Assembly: GCF_006064855.1 (NCBI RefSeq)
Contig: NZ_CP040753.1
Location: forward strand, 868,001-932,000
DNA from: Sulfitobacter sp. BSw21498
Lineage (GTDB): Bacteria > Pseudomonadota > Alphaproteobacteria > Rhodobacterales > Rhodobacteraceae
Length of the DNA: 64,000 nucleotides
Direction of reading: 5' to 3'
Shown: one piece after another, positions 37,714 to 45,245 of the stretch
How positions within the stretch are numbered: position 1 is the stretch's first letter
How the letters are laid out: each line of letters begins with the position of its first letter
Made by a program: the position numbers and the translations under genes
The notes under the pieces: model-generated
What the model saw: only the letters and a program-made list of their open reading frames with translations
What the model was told of the DNA's origin: nothing
Databases searched by the model: none

Positions 37714-38856
37714 ATGGCGTCGACACCGAAAATCGCAGCTCTCATCGTGGCTGCCGGACGGGGCACACGTGCGGGTGGCGCAGTGCCAAAGCAGTGGCAG
37801 CCGCTGTGTGGTAAACGTGTGATCGACCACACGCTGACCGCATTTCAGAGGCATCCCAAGATCGAGCGGATCATCATCGTTCTGAGCGTCGGTGACATGG
37901 CGCAGGCTGATAGGTTTACCGCGCAAGGCTGCCTTGTGGCCGAAGGTGGCGCAGATCGCGCAGCATCAGTCCGCAACGGGCTGGCGTTGCTGGGGGATGC
38001 CGATCTGGTGCTGATCCACGATGCCGCCCGCCCCTGTGTCACGCCGCATGTTATCGACGGCGTGATCGACGCGCTGGCCACGCATGCTGCCGCCGCGCCG
38101 GGTCTGCCTGTCACAGACGCGCTTTGGGTCGCCGAAGACGGTGCCGTTGCAGACACGCAGGACCGCACGGCGCTTTATGCCGCGCAAACCCCCCAAGGCT
38201 TCGACGCTGCCACAATCCGCGCCGCTCATGCCGCGTTCAAAGGTGTCGCCGCCGATGATGTCGAAGTCGCCCGCGCCGCGGGTGTTGCGGTTGCCATCAC
38301 CCTTGGCAGCGTGGATAACCTGAAAATCACGGTGCCGGGTGATTTGTCCCGCGCCGCCCGTATATTGGAGTCTTCGATGGATATTCGCACCGGCAACGGG
38401 TTCGACGTACACGCCTTTGGTCCGGGGGATCATGTGACCCTTTGCGGCGTCGAAATTCCGCATGATCAAGGGCTTGTGGGACACTCGGACGCTGATGTTG
38501 GCATGCATACTGTCACCGATGCGATCTATGGTGCGCTGGCTATGGGGGACATCGGCCAGCACTTCCCCCCGTCTGACCCGCAATGGAAAGGCGCGCAAAG
38601 CCACATTTTTTTGCGTCATGCCGCCGATCTGGCGCGCAGCCAAGGATTCACCCTGACCCATGTCGATTGCACGCTGATCTGTGAATATCCTAAAGTGGGG
38701 CCTCATGCCGCAGAGATGCGCCGCGTGATGGCCGATATACTGTCGCTTGAAGAAAACCGCGTTTCGGTCAAGGCAACCACTTCCGAACGTTTGGGATTTA
38801 CCGGCCGCGGCGAAGGCATCGCCTGCATGGCCACAGCAACATTGGTGAAACTATGA
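37714..38856 (+). CDS. ispDF: Bifunctional MEP cytidylyltransferase / MECDP synthase IspDF
   Basis: 380 residues, a fusion of two non-consecutive steps of the MEP isoprenoid pathway. The IspD half (about 1-220) has IVAAGRGTRAGGAVPKQW, HDAARPCV and a QTPQGF block. The IspF half (about 225-380) begins MDIRTGNGFDVHAFGPGD, with the DVH metal site, then GHSDADVGMHTVTDAIYGAL and the C-terminal KATTSERLGFTGRGEGIA. The fusion is typical of alphaproteobacteria and some epsilon-proteobacteria. ATG 37714 has GGGAG upstream. It is coupled to pgpA by ATGA. Confidence 0.96.
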   Translation: MASTPKIAALIVAAGRGTRAGGAVPKQWQPLCGKRVIDHTLTAFQRHPKIERIIIVLSVGDMAQADRFTAQGCLVAEGGADRAASVRNGLALLGDADLVLIHDAARPCVTPHVIDGVIDALATHAAAAPGLPVTDALWVAEDGAVADTQDRTALYAAQTPQGFDAATIRAAHAAFKGVAADDVEVARAAGVAVAITLGSVDNLKITVPGDLSRAARILESSMDIRTGNGFDVHAFGPGDHVTLCGVEIPHDQGLVGHSDADVGMHTVTDAIYGALAMGDIGQHFPPSDPQWKGAQSHIFLRHAADLARSQGFTLTHVDCTLICEYPKVGPHAAEMRRVMADILSLEENRVSVKATTSERLGFTGRGEGIACMATATLVKL

Positions 38857-39350
38857 CTTTGGCAAAGCTGATCGCGACCGTTCTGGGGGTTGGCTATATC
38901 CGCCCCGCGTCAGGCACTTGGGGCTCGCTTGTGGCGCTGCCTTGGGCGTGGCTGCTGCATGTGATCGGCGGGCTGCCATTGCTGATTGCGGGCGTGATCC
39001 TCACATTTGCAGCAGGCTGGTGGGCCACTGCGCAGATGACCGCAGGCAGCACCGACCATGACCCGTCCGAGATTGTGATCGACGAGGTCGCCGGCCAGTG
39101 GGTCGCGCTGCTGCCACTGAGCTATGCAAGCTGGACCATGGACATGAATATCCTTGTGATGTGGCCAGGCTGGATTGCAGCGTTTGTGCTGTTCCGTCTG
39201 TTCGATATCTGGAAGCCGCTGGTCATCGGCTGGGCCGACCGGCGCGGCGATGCGCTTGGGGTCATGCTCGACGATATCTTTGCAGGCATCTTCGCGCTGC
39301 TTGGGGTGATTGCACTGGCGGTGCTGTATCACGTGTATCTCTTTGCCTGA
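38853..39350 (+). CDS. pgpA: Phosphatidylglycerophosphatase A
   Basis: 165 residues, membrane-bound. PgpA removes phosphate from phosphatidylglycerol phosphate to form phosphatidylglycerol. The motif RPASGTWGSLVALPWAW at the N terminus and IDEVAGQWVALLPL in the middle are characteristic. There are about four hydrophobic helices. It overlaps ispDF by ATGA and is followed by cinA, a conserved alphaproteobacterial trio. Confidence 0.9.
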   Translation: MTLAKLIATVLGVGYIRPASGTWGSLVALPWAWLLHVIGGLPLLIAGVILTFAAGWWATAQMTAGSTDHDPSEIVIDEVAGQWVALLPLSYASWTMDMNILVMWPGWIAAFVLFRLFDIWKPLVIGWADRRGDALGVMLDDIFAGIFALLGVIALAVLYHVYLFA

Positions 39351-39810
39351 TCTGCGCGCCCTTCTGGACCGCGCCCGCGACCGTGGCGTCATGATCGCTT
39401 GTGCTGAAAGCTGCACCGGCGGCATGGTCGCTGCCGCGCTGACCGAATTGCCCGGATCATCGGCGATCTTTGACCGGGGTTTTGTCACCTATACGAATGC
39501 CGCCAAAATCGACTTGCTGGGCGTCAGCGCCGCGACGCTGGACGTCCACGGTGCGGTATCGGAGCAAGTCGCGTTAGAGATGGCGCGCGGTGCGCTGGCA
39601 CGATCAGGGGCTCAGATTGCCGTCTCTATCACCGGTATCGCAGGCCCCGGCGGGTCAGAGCATAAGCCCGAAGGTCGGGTGTGTTTCGGCCTCGCATCCG
39701 CGGCAGGCATCACCACCCACACTCAAGAGTTCGGTGCCTTGGGCCGCGATAGCGTTCGTCTTGCTGCCCGTAATTACGCCCTAAAGCTGGTTTTTGCAGC
39801 GATTGCATAA
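39343..39810 (+). CDS. CinA family nicotinamide-nucleotide amidohydrolase (PncC-like)
   Basis: 155 residues using the TTG at 39343, which overlaps the pgpA stop and gives MPDLRALLDRARDRG. No better start exists. It corresponds to the CinA C-terminal domain only, with AESCTGGMVAAALTELPGSS, SVSEQ-like AVSEQVALEMARGAL, and ITGIAGPGGSEHKPEG. This domain deamidates NMN to nicotinate mononucleotide in pyridine nucleotide recycling. No damage-inducible domain is attached. It may be translated by coupling to pgpA. Confidence 0.85.
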   Translation: MPDLRALLDRARDRGVMIACAESCTGGMVAAALTELPGSSAIFDRGFVTYTNAAKIDLLGVSAATLDVHGAVSEQVALEMARGALARSGAQIAVSITGIAGPGGSEHKPEGRVCFGLASAAGITTHTQEFGALGRDSVRLAARNYALKLVFAAIA

Positions 39811-39970
39811 CGCCCATAATTTGAGCGACACTGCGGATTATCTGCCTATATTTGTGGCGAATCTAGAAACGCCCGTTTAATCACCGGCTTTGCCCGCTTT
39901 TTAACTTTTTTCCGACGCGCACATCCGTTTCACCCGTTTGCAACCTAAAACCTTTCGGGAGGAAACCAAG

Positions 39971-41152
39971 ATGAACGCAGCTGATACGGCATGGATCATG
40001 ACGGCCACGGCGTTGGTCCTGTTCATGACATTACCGGGCCTGGCCCTGTTCTATGGCGGGCTCGTGCGCAGCCGCAACGTGCTGAGCGTGTTTATGCATT
40101 GCTACGGCGTCGCTTGCTTGATGAGCGTGCTGTGGTTCTTTGCCGGCTACTCCATCGCGTTTGGACCGGACACATCGGGTATCTGGGGCGGTTTGGGCAA
40201 GATCGGCCTGTCGGGCGTCACCGCAGAAAGCCTGTCTGGCACCCTGCCCGAGATCCTGTTTTTTGCCTTCCAGATGACCTTTGCGATCATCACACCAGCG
40301 CTGATCGTCGGCGCTTATGTTGAACGCATCGGCTTTGGTTTTGTGATGCTGTTTTCGGGCCTGTGGATGCTGCTGTGCTATGCGCCGGTGGTGCACTGGA
40401 TTTGGGGCGGTGGCTTTCTTGCGGATGGCGGTATCTTTGGCGAGGTCGGCGTGCGCGATTTTGCAGGTGGCATCGTCGTGCATGAGACAGCCGGTCTTGC
40501 CGCGTTGATCCTTGCCGTTTTCCTCGGCCCGCGTTTGAACCACAACACGCCGCCTCATAACCCTGGCTTTGTGATGATTGGTGCGGCGATGCTGTGGGTC
40601 GGCTGGTTCGGCTTTAATGGTGGCTCGCAACTGGCGGCAGACGGCGGGGCCGCGATGGCAATCACCGTGACCCACATCTCTGCCGCGACGGCGTCGCTGA
40701 CATGGGCACTGTGGGAGCGGATCAAGTTCGGCAAAGCGTCTCTGGTGGGCATCGTCACAGGTACCATTGCGGGCCTTGCATCAATCACGCCGGCGTCCGG
40801 ATTCGTCGGCCCGTGGGCAGCCCTGCTGATCGGCGCTGTCGCCGGTATCCTGTGTCAAGAAGCCGTCGTGCTTATCCGCAACAAGGTCAAAATCGACGAC
40901 ACGCTCGATGTCTTCGCTGTGCACGGGGTCGGTGGTATCTTTGGCACCATCATGATCGCTGCGCTTGGTGCGGGCACGTGGACCGCGCAGCTGGGGTCGC
41001 TGGCTATTGTTGGGGTCTATACCACGATGGTGACGGTCGTGCTGGTGCTGGTCTGCAAGGCGATCACGCCATTGCGTGTCAGCAAAGAGGTTGAGGTCAA
41101 CGGGCTCGATCTGTCGGTCCACGGTGAACGCGCCTATGATCTAAGCAGCTAA
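39971..41152 (+). CDS. amtB: Ammonium transporter AmtB
   Basis: 393 residues from ATG 39971, with GGGAGGAAA upstream. Eleven hydrophobic helices cover nearly the whole chain. The twin histidines of the pore are in VVHWIWGGGFL and VHGVGGIFG. Amt moves ammonium into the cell and is normally regulated by the PII protein GlnK. No glnK precedes it here: the upstream gene is cinA, 160 bp away, and the start has no cleavable signal. The ntr cluster 3.4 kb away (36-37 kb) may control it. A terminator follows. Confidence 0.95.
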   Translation: MNAADTAWIMTATALVLFMTLPGLALFYGGLVRSRNVLSVFMHCYGVACLMSVLWFFAGYSIAFGPDTSGIWGGLGKIGLSGVTAESLSGTLPEILFFAFQMTFAIITPALIVGAYVERIGFGFVMLFSGLWMLLCYAPVVHWIWGGGFLADGGIFGEVGVRDFAGGIVVHETAGLAALILAVFLGPRLNHNTPPHNPGFVMIGAAMLWVGWFGFNGGSQLAADGGAAMAITVTHISAATASLTWALWERIKFGKASLVGIVTGTIAGLASITPASGFVGPWAALLIGAVAGILCQEAVVLIRNKVKIDDTLDVFAVHGVGGIFGTIMIAALGAGTWTAQLGSLAIVGVYTTMVTVVLVLVCKAITPLRVSKEVEVNGLDLSVHGERAYDLSS

Positions 41153-41174
41153 CCCAAATCGAACAAACACACGC

Positions 41175-41200
41175 AAAGGCCCCTTCTTGGGGCCTTTGTC
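41175..41200. terminator. Terminator between amtB and the COQ10-like gene (convergent)
   Basis: AAAGGCCCC (41175-41183) pairs with GGGGCCTTT (41189-41197), with a 5-nt TTCTT loop. A/T-runs on both sides suit the convergent genes. Confidence 0.85.
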
Positions 41201-41213
41201 GTTTCAGGCGGCG

Positions 41214-41669
41214 CTATGCCCCCGCGCCATATAGCACAGCGGCGCGTTTCTCGAATGCGCGCACCACCCGCTGCATCGCCTCGTTAAATACGACACCGAT
41301 GATCTTTTGCAAAATCGCATTCTTGAATTCGAAATCGACAAAGAAATGTATCTTGCATTTGTCGTCGCCGATGTCCTCGAACCCCCAGTTCGACTTCATA
41401 TACTTGAACGGGCCGTCCAGATATTCTGTGTCGATCTTTCTGGCTTCTGGCCACAGGACAACGCGGCTGGTGAACCGTTCACGAAACACCTTGAAACTGA
41501 TGACAAGATCGGCGTCCATCACCTCGTGATCGCCCATGTCCTCGCGGCTTTTAATCCGCGCGGCGGCGGTCCAAGGTAAAAATTCGGGGTATGACGCCAC
41601 ATCGGCCACCAGATCATACATCTGTTGGGCGGTATACGGCAGCTCGCGGGTCTCTGAATGGGTAGGCAT
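41214..41669 (-). CDS. COQ10/RatA-type START domain protein
   Basis: 151 residues of the polyketide-cyclase/SRPBCC fold. The N-terminal YTAQQMYDLVADVASYPEFLPW is the classic COQ10/RatA start, followed by RFTSRVVLWPEARKIDTEYLDGPF and a C-terminal helix (IGVVFNEAMQRVVRAFEKRA). Family members bind ubiquinone and aid its delivery to the respiratory chain; E. coli RatA was described as a ribosome-associated toxin. The ubiquinone role is more likely in an aerobic alphaproteobacterium. It is convergent with amtB and divergent from hpt. Confidence 0.88.
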   Translation of the reverse strand: MPTHSETRELPYTAQQMYDLVADVASYPEFLPWTAAARIKSREDMGDHEVMDADLVISFKVFRERFTSRVVLWPEARKIDTEYLDGPFKYMKSNWGFEDIGDDKCKIHFFVDFEFKNAILQKIIGVVFNEAMQRVVRAFEKRAAVLYGAGA

Positions 41670-41736
41670 TGATTTCCATCTGTCATGAAGTTAGCCCTTA
41701 TGAAATCTTAACTCCTCCTTTTTCAAGGTAAAACCA

Positions 41737-42273
41737 ATGACAACGCGACCATATGTCATCGACGAAATGATCTCGGCCAAGGCAATTGCCGCGCGGATCG
41801 AAACCCTGTGCCGTGAAATTCAGACCGAATTCGAAGGCACTGAAAAGCTGACAGTTGTCGGTTTGCTGCGCGGGTCCTTCGTATTCATCGCTGATCTTGT
41901 GCGTGAACTAAACCTGCCCATCGAAGTCGATTTCCTAGAAGCGTCCAGCTATGGCGATGGTATGGAAAGCACGCGGGAAGTCCGTATTCTCAAAGACTTA
42001 CGCGGCGCAATTGAAGGTCGTGACGTATTGGTCGTCGAAGATATCGTGGACACTGGTCACACCTTGCATCACGTACGCAATCTGCTGCTGTCGCGTGAAC
42101 CTGCGCGGCTGAAAACCATCGCATTGCTCGACAAACCCAGCCGCCGCGAGGTGGACATGAAGGCCGACTGGATCGGCTTTGAAATTCCCGATGAATTTGT
42201 CGTGGGGTATGGCATCGATTACGCACAGCGCGACCGCAACCAGCCGTTTATCGGCAAGGTCCGCTTCACATGA
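41737..42273 (+). CDS. hpt: Hypoxanthine phosphoribosyltransferase
   Basis: 178 residues, type I phosphoribosyltransferase. The PRPP loop reads [14 protein letters not shown], and the N-terminal [18 protein letters not shown] plus [30 protein letters not shown] match Hpt. It salvages hypoxanthine (and guanine) to IMP/GMP. Its TGA overlaps the ATG of a 57-codon gene (ATGA). Confidence 0.95.
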   Translation: MTTRPYVIDEMISAKAIAARIETLCREIQTEFEGTEKLTVVGLLRGSFVFIADLVRELNLPIEVDFLEASSYGDGMESTREVRILKDLRGAIEGRDVLVVEDIVDTGHTLHHVRNLLLSREPARLKTIALLDKPSRREVDMKADWIGFEIPDEFVVGYGIDYAQRDRNQPFIGKVRFT

Positions 42274-42443
42274 ACATCGCATGGCTGATGCGCATGAGAC
42301 GTTGGGTGCAAAATCCGCCCTCGGCCAGTCGCGTCAAGTTTGTCTTTGCGGTTGTACTGGCCGGCGCTTTGATCTTTGGCGCGGAATACTTTGGCTACTG
42401 GCCCGAATGGGCCACAACCGAACGCATCAAGAAACCCTTCTGA
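42270..42443 (+). CDS. 57-residue single-helix membrane protein, coupled to hpt
   Basis: An ATG in an ATGA overlap with the hpt stop opens a 57-codon frame: a basic N terminus ([17 protein letters not shown]), one membrane helix (about residues 24-42, [19 protein letters not shown]), and a short tail ending [11 protein letters not shown]. Coupling, plausible composition and a single helix argue that it is real. Similar tiny membrane genes follow hpt in other Rhodobacteraceae as far as I recall, but the function is unknown. Copy c of the dispersed element follows right after its stop. Confidence 0.65.
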   Translation: MNIAWLMRMRRWVQNPPSASRVKFVFAVVLAGALIFGAEYFGYWPEWATTERIKKPF

Positions 42444-42444
42444 C

Positions 42445-42530
42445 TTTTCCAAATGGCAAAAAATCCCGGGAGTTTGAGGGGCAGCGCCCCTCATTATCGG
42501 GTGTGAGTTTGAGGGGCAGCGCCCCTTATC
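42445..42530 (+). repeat. Dispersed intergenic element, copy c, with a tandem hairpin
   Basis: TTTTCCAAATGGCAAAAAAT then CCCGGG, followed by two copies of a 22-bp unit (42470-42491 and 42505-42526) each holding GAGGGGC-AGC-GCCCCT hairpins. The period is 35 bp. It sits between the convergent 57-aa gene and lipA. Confidence 0.6.
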
Positions 42531-42531
42531 T

Positions 42532-43479
42532 TCAACCCAGCTTCGCCAACCGCGCCGCCTGCAAGCGCGCAAAGTCGTCTCCCGCGTGATAGCTGGACCG
42601 TGTTAACGGCGTCGCAGACACCATCAAGAACCCCTTGCCGTAGGCCGATTTTTCATAGGCGGCGAATTCGTCAGGGTGCACAAACCGGTCTACTGCGTGG
42701 TGCTTTGGCGTCGGCTGCAGATACTGCCCAATGGTCAGAAAATCTATATCTGCCGCGCGCATGTCTTCCATAACCTGCATCACGGACTGACGGTTTTCGC
42801 CCAAGCCCACCATGATGCCGGATTTGGTGAACATGGTCGGGTCGAGCTCCTTCACCCGTTGCAACAAACGCAGCGAATGGAAGTACCGCGCACCGGGGCG
42901 GACTTCGGGGTACAGGCCGGGGACCGTTTCCAGATTGTGGTTAAACACGTCCGGCCGCGCCTCGACCACGGTTTCGAGCACCTTTGGGTCACAGCGGATG
43001 AAATCGGGTGTGAGAATCTCGATCGTCGTGCCCGGCGACCGTTTGCGCACGGCGCGGATGGTTTGTGCGAAATGCTCTGCCCCGCCGTCTTCGATATCGT
43101 CGCGATCGACGCTGGTGATGACCACATGGTTCAGCCCTAATTTTGACACCGCATCGGCGACGCGCCCGGGCTCGAAGATATCAAGCGCTTCTGGCGGGCG
43201 CCCCGTGGCGATGTTGCAGAAGGTGCAGGCGCGGGTGCAAACCTCACCCATGATCATCATGGTGGCGTGGCCTTGCGACCAGCATTCGCCGACGTTAGGG
43301 CAGCCTGCTTCTTCGCAAACCGTGACCAGTTTGTTCTCGCGCATGATCTTGGCGGTATCTGCATACCCCTTGCCACCCGGTGCCTTTACCCGAATCCACG
43401 ACGGCTTTTTTGGCTGTGGATTATCGGGGCGTCGGGCCTTTTCAGGGTGGCGCTGCTCGGGGATTTTCAGGTCTCGCAT
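42532..43479 (-). CDS. lipA: Lipoyl synthase LipA
   Basis: 315 residues. A radical SAM enzyme that inserts two sulfurs into octanoyl groups on lipoyl domains. The auxiliary cluster cysteines are in [13 protein letters not shown], the radical SAM CxxxCxxC in [10 protein letters not shown], and the conserved serine ligand in the C-terminal [14 protein letters not shown] lies upstream of ATG 43479. The DUF6456 gene is 115 bp upstream on the same strand. Confidence 0.96.
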   Translation of the reverse strand: MRDLKIPEQRHPEKARRPDNPQPKKPSWIRVKAPGGKGYADTAKIMRENKLVTVCEEAGCPNVGECWSQGHATMMIMGEVCTRACTFCNIATGRPPEALDIFEPGRVADAVSKLGLNHVVITSVDRDDIEDGGAEHFAQTIRAVRKRSPGTTIEILTPDFIRCDPKVLETVVEARPDVFNHNLETVPGLYPEVRPGARYFHSLRLLQRVKELDPTMFTKSGIMVGLGENRQSVMQVMEDMRAADIDFLTIGQYLQPTPKHHAVDRFVHPDEFAAYEKSAYGKGFLMVSATPLTRSSYHAGDDFARLQAARLAKLG

Positions 43480-43594
43480 GATCAGGCTCCGTTGGGGATA
43501 CGCCCCTTATGTAGTCGCTTCGCGCGGCGCATGAAAGAGGGAGTTCTCATGCGCAGGGCAGCCTTGCGTGTCGTCACGATTTGCAGCCCATTGG

Positions 43595-44698
43595 TCAGCC
43601 GATCATGGCGCTGCCGGGTCCAAGCGTTTCGACATAATGTTTGCGCAACCGCATAAGCGCAATGCGCAGCACAATTTTGCCAGATCGCGCAGACCAGCCA
43701 AGGCGTTTTTCAGCGGTCTCCAATCCCTCAAGGTAACAGCAGCACCGCAGCACAATGTCCGACAGTCCCGGCCCCAGATCTGCAAGCGCTGATCCGACGC
43801 GTGCCCGCGCCGCAGAGGGCGCACTGCCCTCAAACGAGACGCTGTCCCCCTGCCCGCCTGGTGCCAGAAACCGGTCCCAATTCTGGGTCACGGCCTCGCC
43901 CATTTGCGCCAGTTCGAAGTCTTCACGCAGGCGTTCGCCTGCCTGTACCAGATTATCGGACAGGAACGGCGCGCCGTGAGCATCGCGACGGCGGGCCAAG
44001 GCAGCCAAGGGGCTTTCCGCCAGCGTATAGCGCAATCGCCGCGCGTTCTTTTGGAGGGCTCCCGCAGGCGGTGGTGTCGCGGCGAAAGATGTCTGTTCCT
44101 CGTCAAACCCGGTCCCGAGTGCCTCTGGCGTCGCCTTTGCCAGCATATCCTCTAGCGCGTTCCGTCCCGCAGCTGTGATGTGATAGCGCAAGATGCGCCC
44201 TTCGCCATCGGTGGCGATCCAGCCGTTCAACGCCATCGCTTGGGCCACGCAGCGATCCACGACTGCCGTGCGCGTCTGCGCGCCCTCAGGCCCGCTGCGC
44301 ACCACGACGCCTTTGTCCATCTCAGCAGCAACAGCAAGCAGGGCACCGGTTTCACATAAACGGCGCAAGATCCGCTGTGCTTCGCTGGTCAGGGTTTCAT
44401 CATCGGGCATCATCGGTTGTGCACTGTTGTTCATCGCAACGGGCTCCTGCATGGGGTGGGTTTTACAGCGGCTGACCTGCCCCAGAACATCCAGAGCATC
44501 ATCCGCCAGCGGATCGTCGCGCCGCGTTTCCAGCCGACGGATCTGGCGCAAAATCGTCGAGGCATGGCATTCCGCAGATCGCGCTAACGCCCGAATAGGG
44601 TGCCCCATCTCTATATGAGACAGGTAATGCCGCGCGGCGTCGGGCACCCATCCCGGCAATCCGGTCCCGTCTGGTCGTGTATTCAGTATTTGCGTCAT
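43595..44698 (-). CDS. DUF6456 domain protein with helix-turn-helix
   Basis: 367 residues. The N terminus resembles a helix-turn-helix (about residues 34-58, PIRALARSAECHASTILRQI). The middle (about 105-200) looks like a winged-helix or MarR-like segment (EAQRILRRLCETGALL, LRYHITAAGRNALEDML). The C-terminal DUF6456 region (about 230-360) contains ARRRDAHGAPFLSDNLVQAGERLREDFELAQM and a terminal IVLRIALMRLRKHY helix. The family is alphaproteobacterial and its role is not established; a DNA-binding regulator is inferred. DnaA boxes lie 23-48 bp upstream of its start. It is divergent from the DUF6477 gene. Confidence 0.8.
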   Translation of the reverse strand: MTQILNTRPDGTGLPGWVPDAARHYLSHIEMGHPIRALARSAECHASTILRQIRRLETRRDDPLADDALDVLGQVSRCKTHPMQEPVAMNNSAQPMMPDDETLTSEAQRILRRLCETGALLAVAAEMDKGVVVRSGPEGAQTRTAVVDRCVAQAMALNGWIATDGEGRILRYHITAAGRNALEDMLAKATPEALGTGFDEEQTSFAATPPPAGALQKNARRLRYTLAESPLAALARRRDAHGAPFLSDNLVQAGERLREDFELAQMGEAVTQNWDRFLAPGGQGDSVSFEGSAPSAARARVGSALADLGPGLSDIVLRCCCYLEGLETAEKRLGWSARSGKIVLRIALMRLRKHYVETLGPGSAMIG

Positions 44699-44720
44699 GC
44701 TCTGTCCTTTCCAAAAGCAG

Positions 44721-44746
44721 TGTGGATATCCACAGATTTATCCACA
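44721..44746. promoter_or_regulatory. Cluster of DnaA boxes upstream of the DUF6456 gene
   Basis: TGTGGATATCCACA (44721-44734) is a perfect palindrome made of two overlapping near-consensus DnaA boxes (ATATCCACA on each strand). A consensus box, TTATCCACA, follows at 44738-44746. An A/T-rich stretch comes next (about 44757-44790). The cluster lies in the 243-bp gap between the divergent DUF6456 and DUF6477 genes. Confidence 0.65.
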
Positions 44747-44941
44747 GTAGCAAAAGGTTAATTGGTTATGGATTTGTTAATATATGTGGTCCAACCCCAT
44801 AATTGTTTCCAAATGGTAAACACTTGTAACCACGTCGCACGGCGAGTGGTCCCGATGCGCAACACGCGTGGTTTGGGTGGAATCCTTGGTGCGTTAGGCC
44901 GCGTCTATTCGGGGCTTCAGGTCATTCAAGGATATGAAATC

Positions 44942-45241
44942 ATGCAAGATATTATAACGCGGCTCGCCAACATCCACCGCCCTGCCATTCTTGTTCGTGC
45001 GGCTAATATTGGCAAAGGGGGGTATCGGCGCGGGCCAATCTTGCGTCGTATTCTTGGGCGCACCGTCCTACCCCGCAGCGCCGTCGCGCTGTTTCAACTG
45101 ATCGAGATCGAAGCAGACCTGAACACCAGACGTAAAAAGACGGACGCAGGCTATAACCTGGTCCGTCATATCGAAGTTATGATCGCGATCGTCGCCGAAG
45201 CAGAGCTTTTGCGCGCCACCCCGCGCAGCGCGCCTGATTGA
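44942..45241 (+). CDS. DUF6477 family small protein
   Basis: 99 residues if started at ATG 44942 (MQDIITRLANIHRPAILVRAANIGKGGYRR). The frame is open further upstream to 44762, but that stretch reads like non-coding DNA and overlaps the A/T-rich region. The mature sequence is basic, with RPAILVRAANIG near the N terminus and LRRILGRTVLPRSAVALFQLIEIEADLNTRRK in the middle, matching DUF6477 as I remember it. The function is unknown. It shares a divergent promoter region with the DUF6456 gene. Confidence 0.65.
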   Translation: MQDIITRLANIHRPAILVRAANIGKGGYRRGPILRRILGRTVLPRSAVALFQLIEIEADLNTRRKKTDAGYNLVRHIEVMIAIVAEAELLRATPRSAPD

Positions 45242-45245
45242 CCGC

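Noticed and set aside
39811..39970. Sigma-54 promoter for amtB
   Set aside because: No GG-N10-GC pair with the right surroundings is present; in keeping with NtrC lacking GAFTGA.
44721..44800. Chromosome origin
   Set aside because: Only three DnaA boxes and a short A/T-rich stretch, without the usual origin-linked genes (dnaA, hemE, parAB, gidA). Kept only as a regulatory site.
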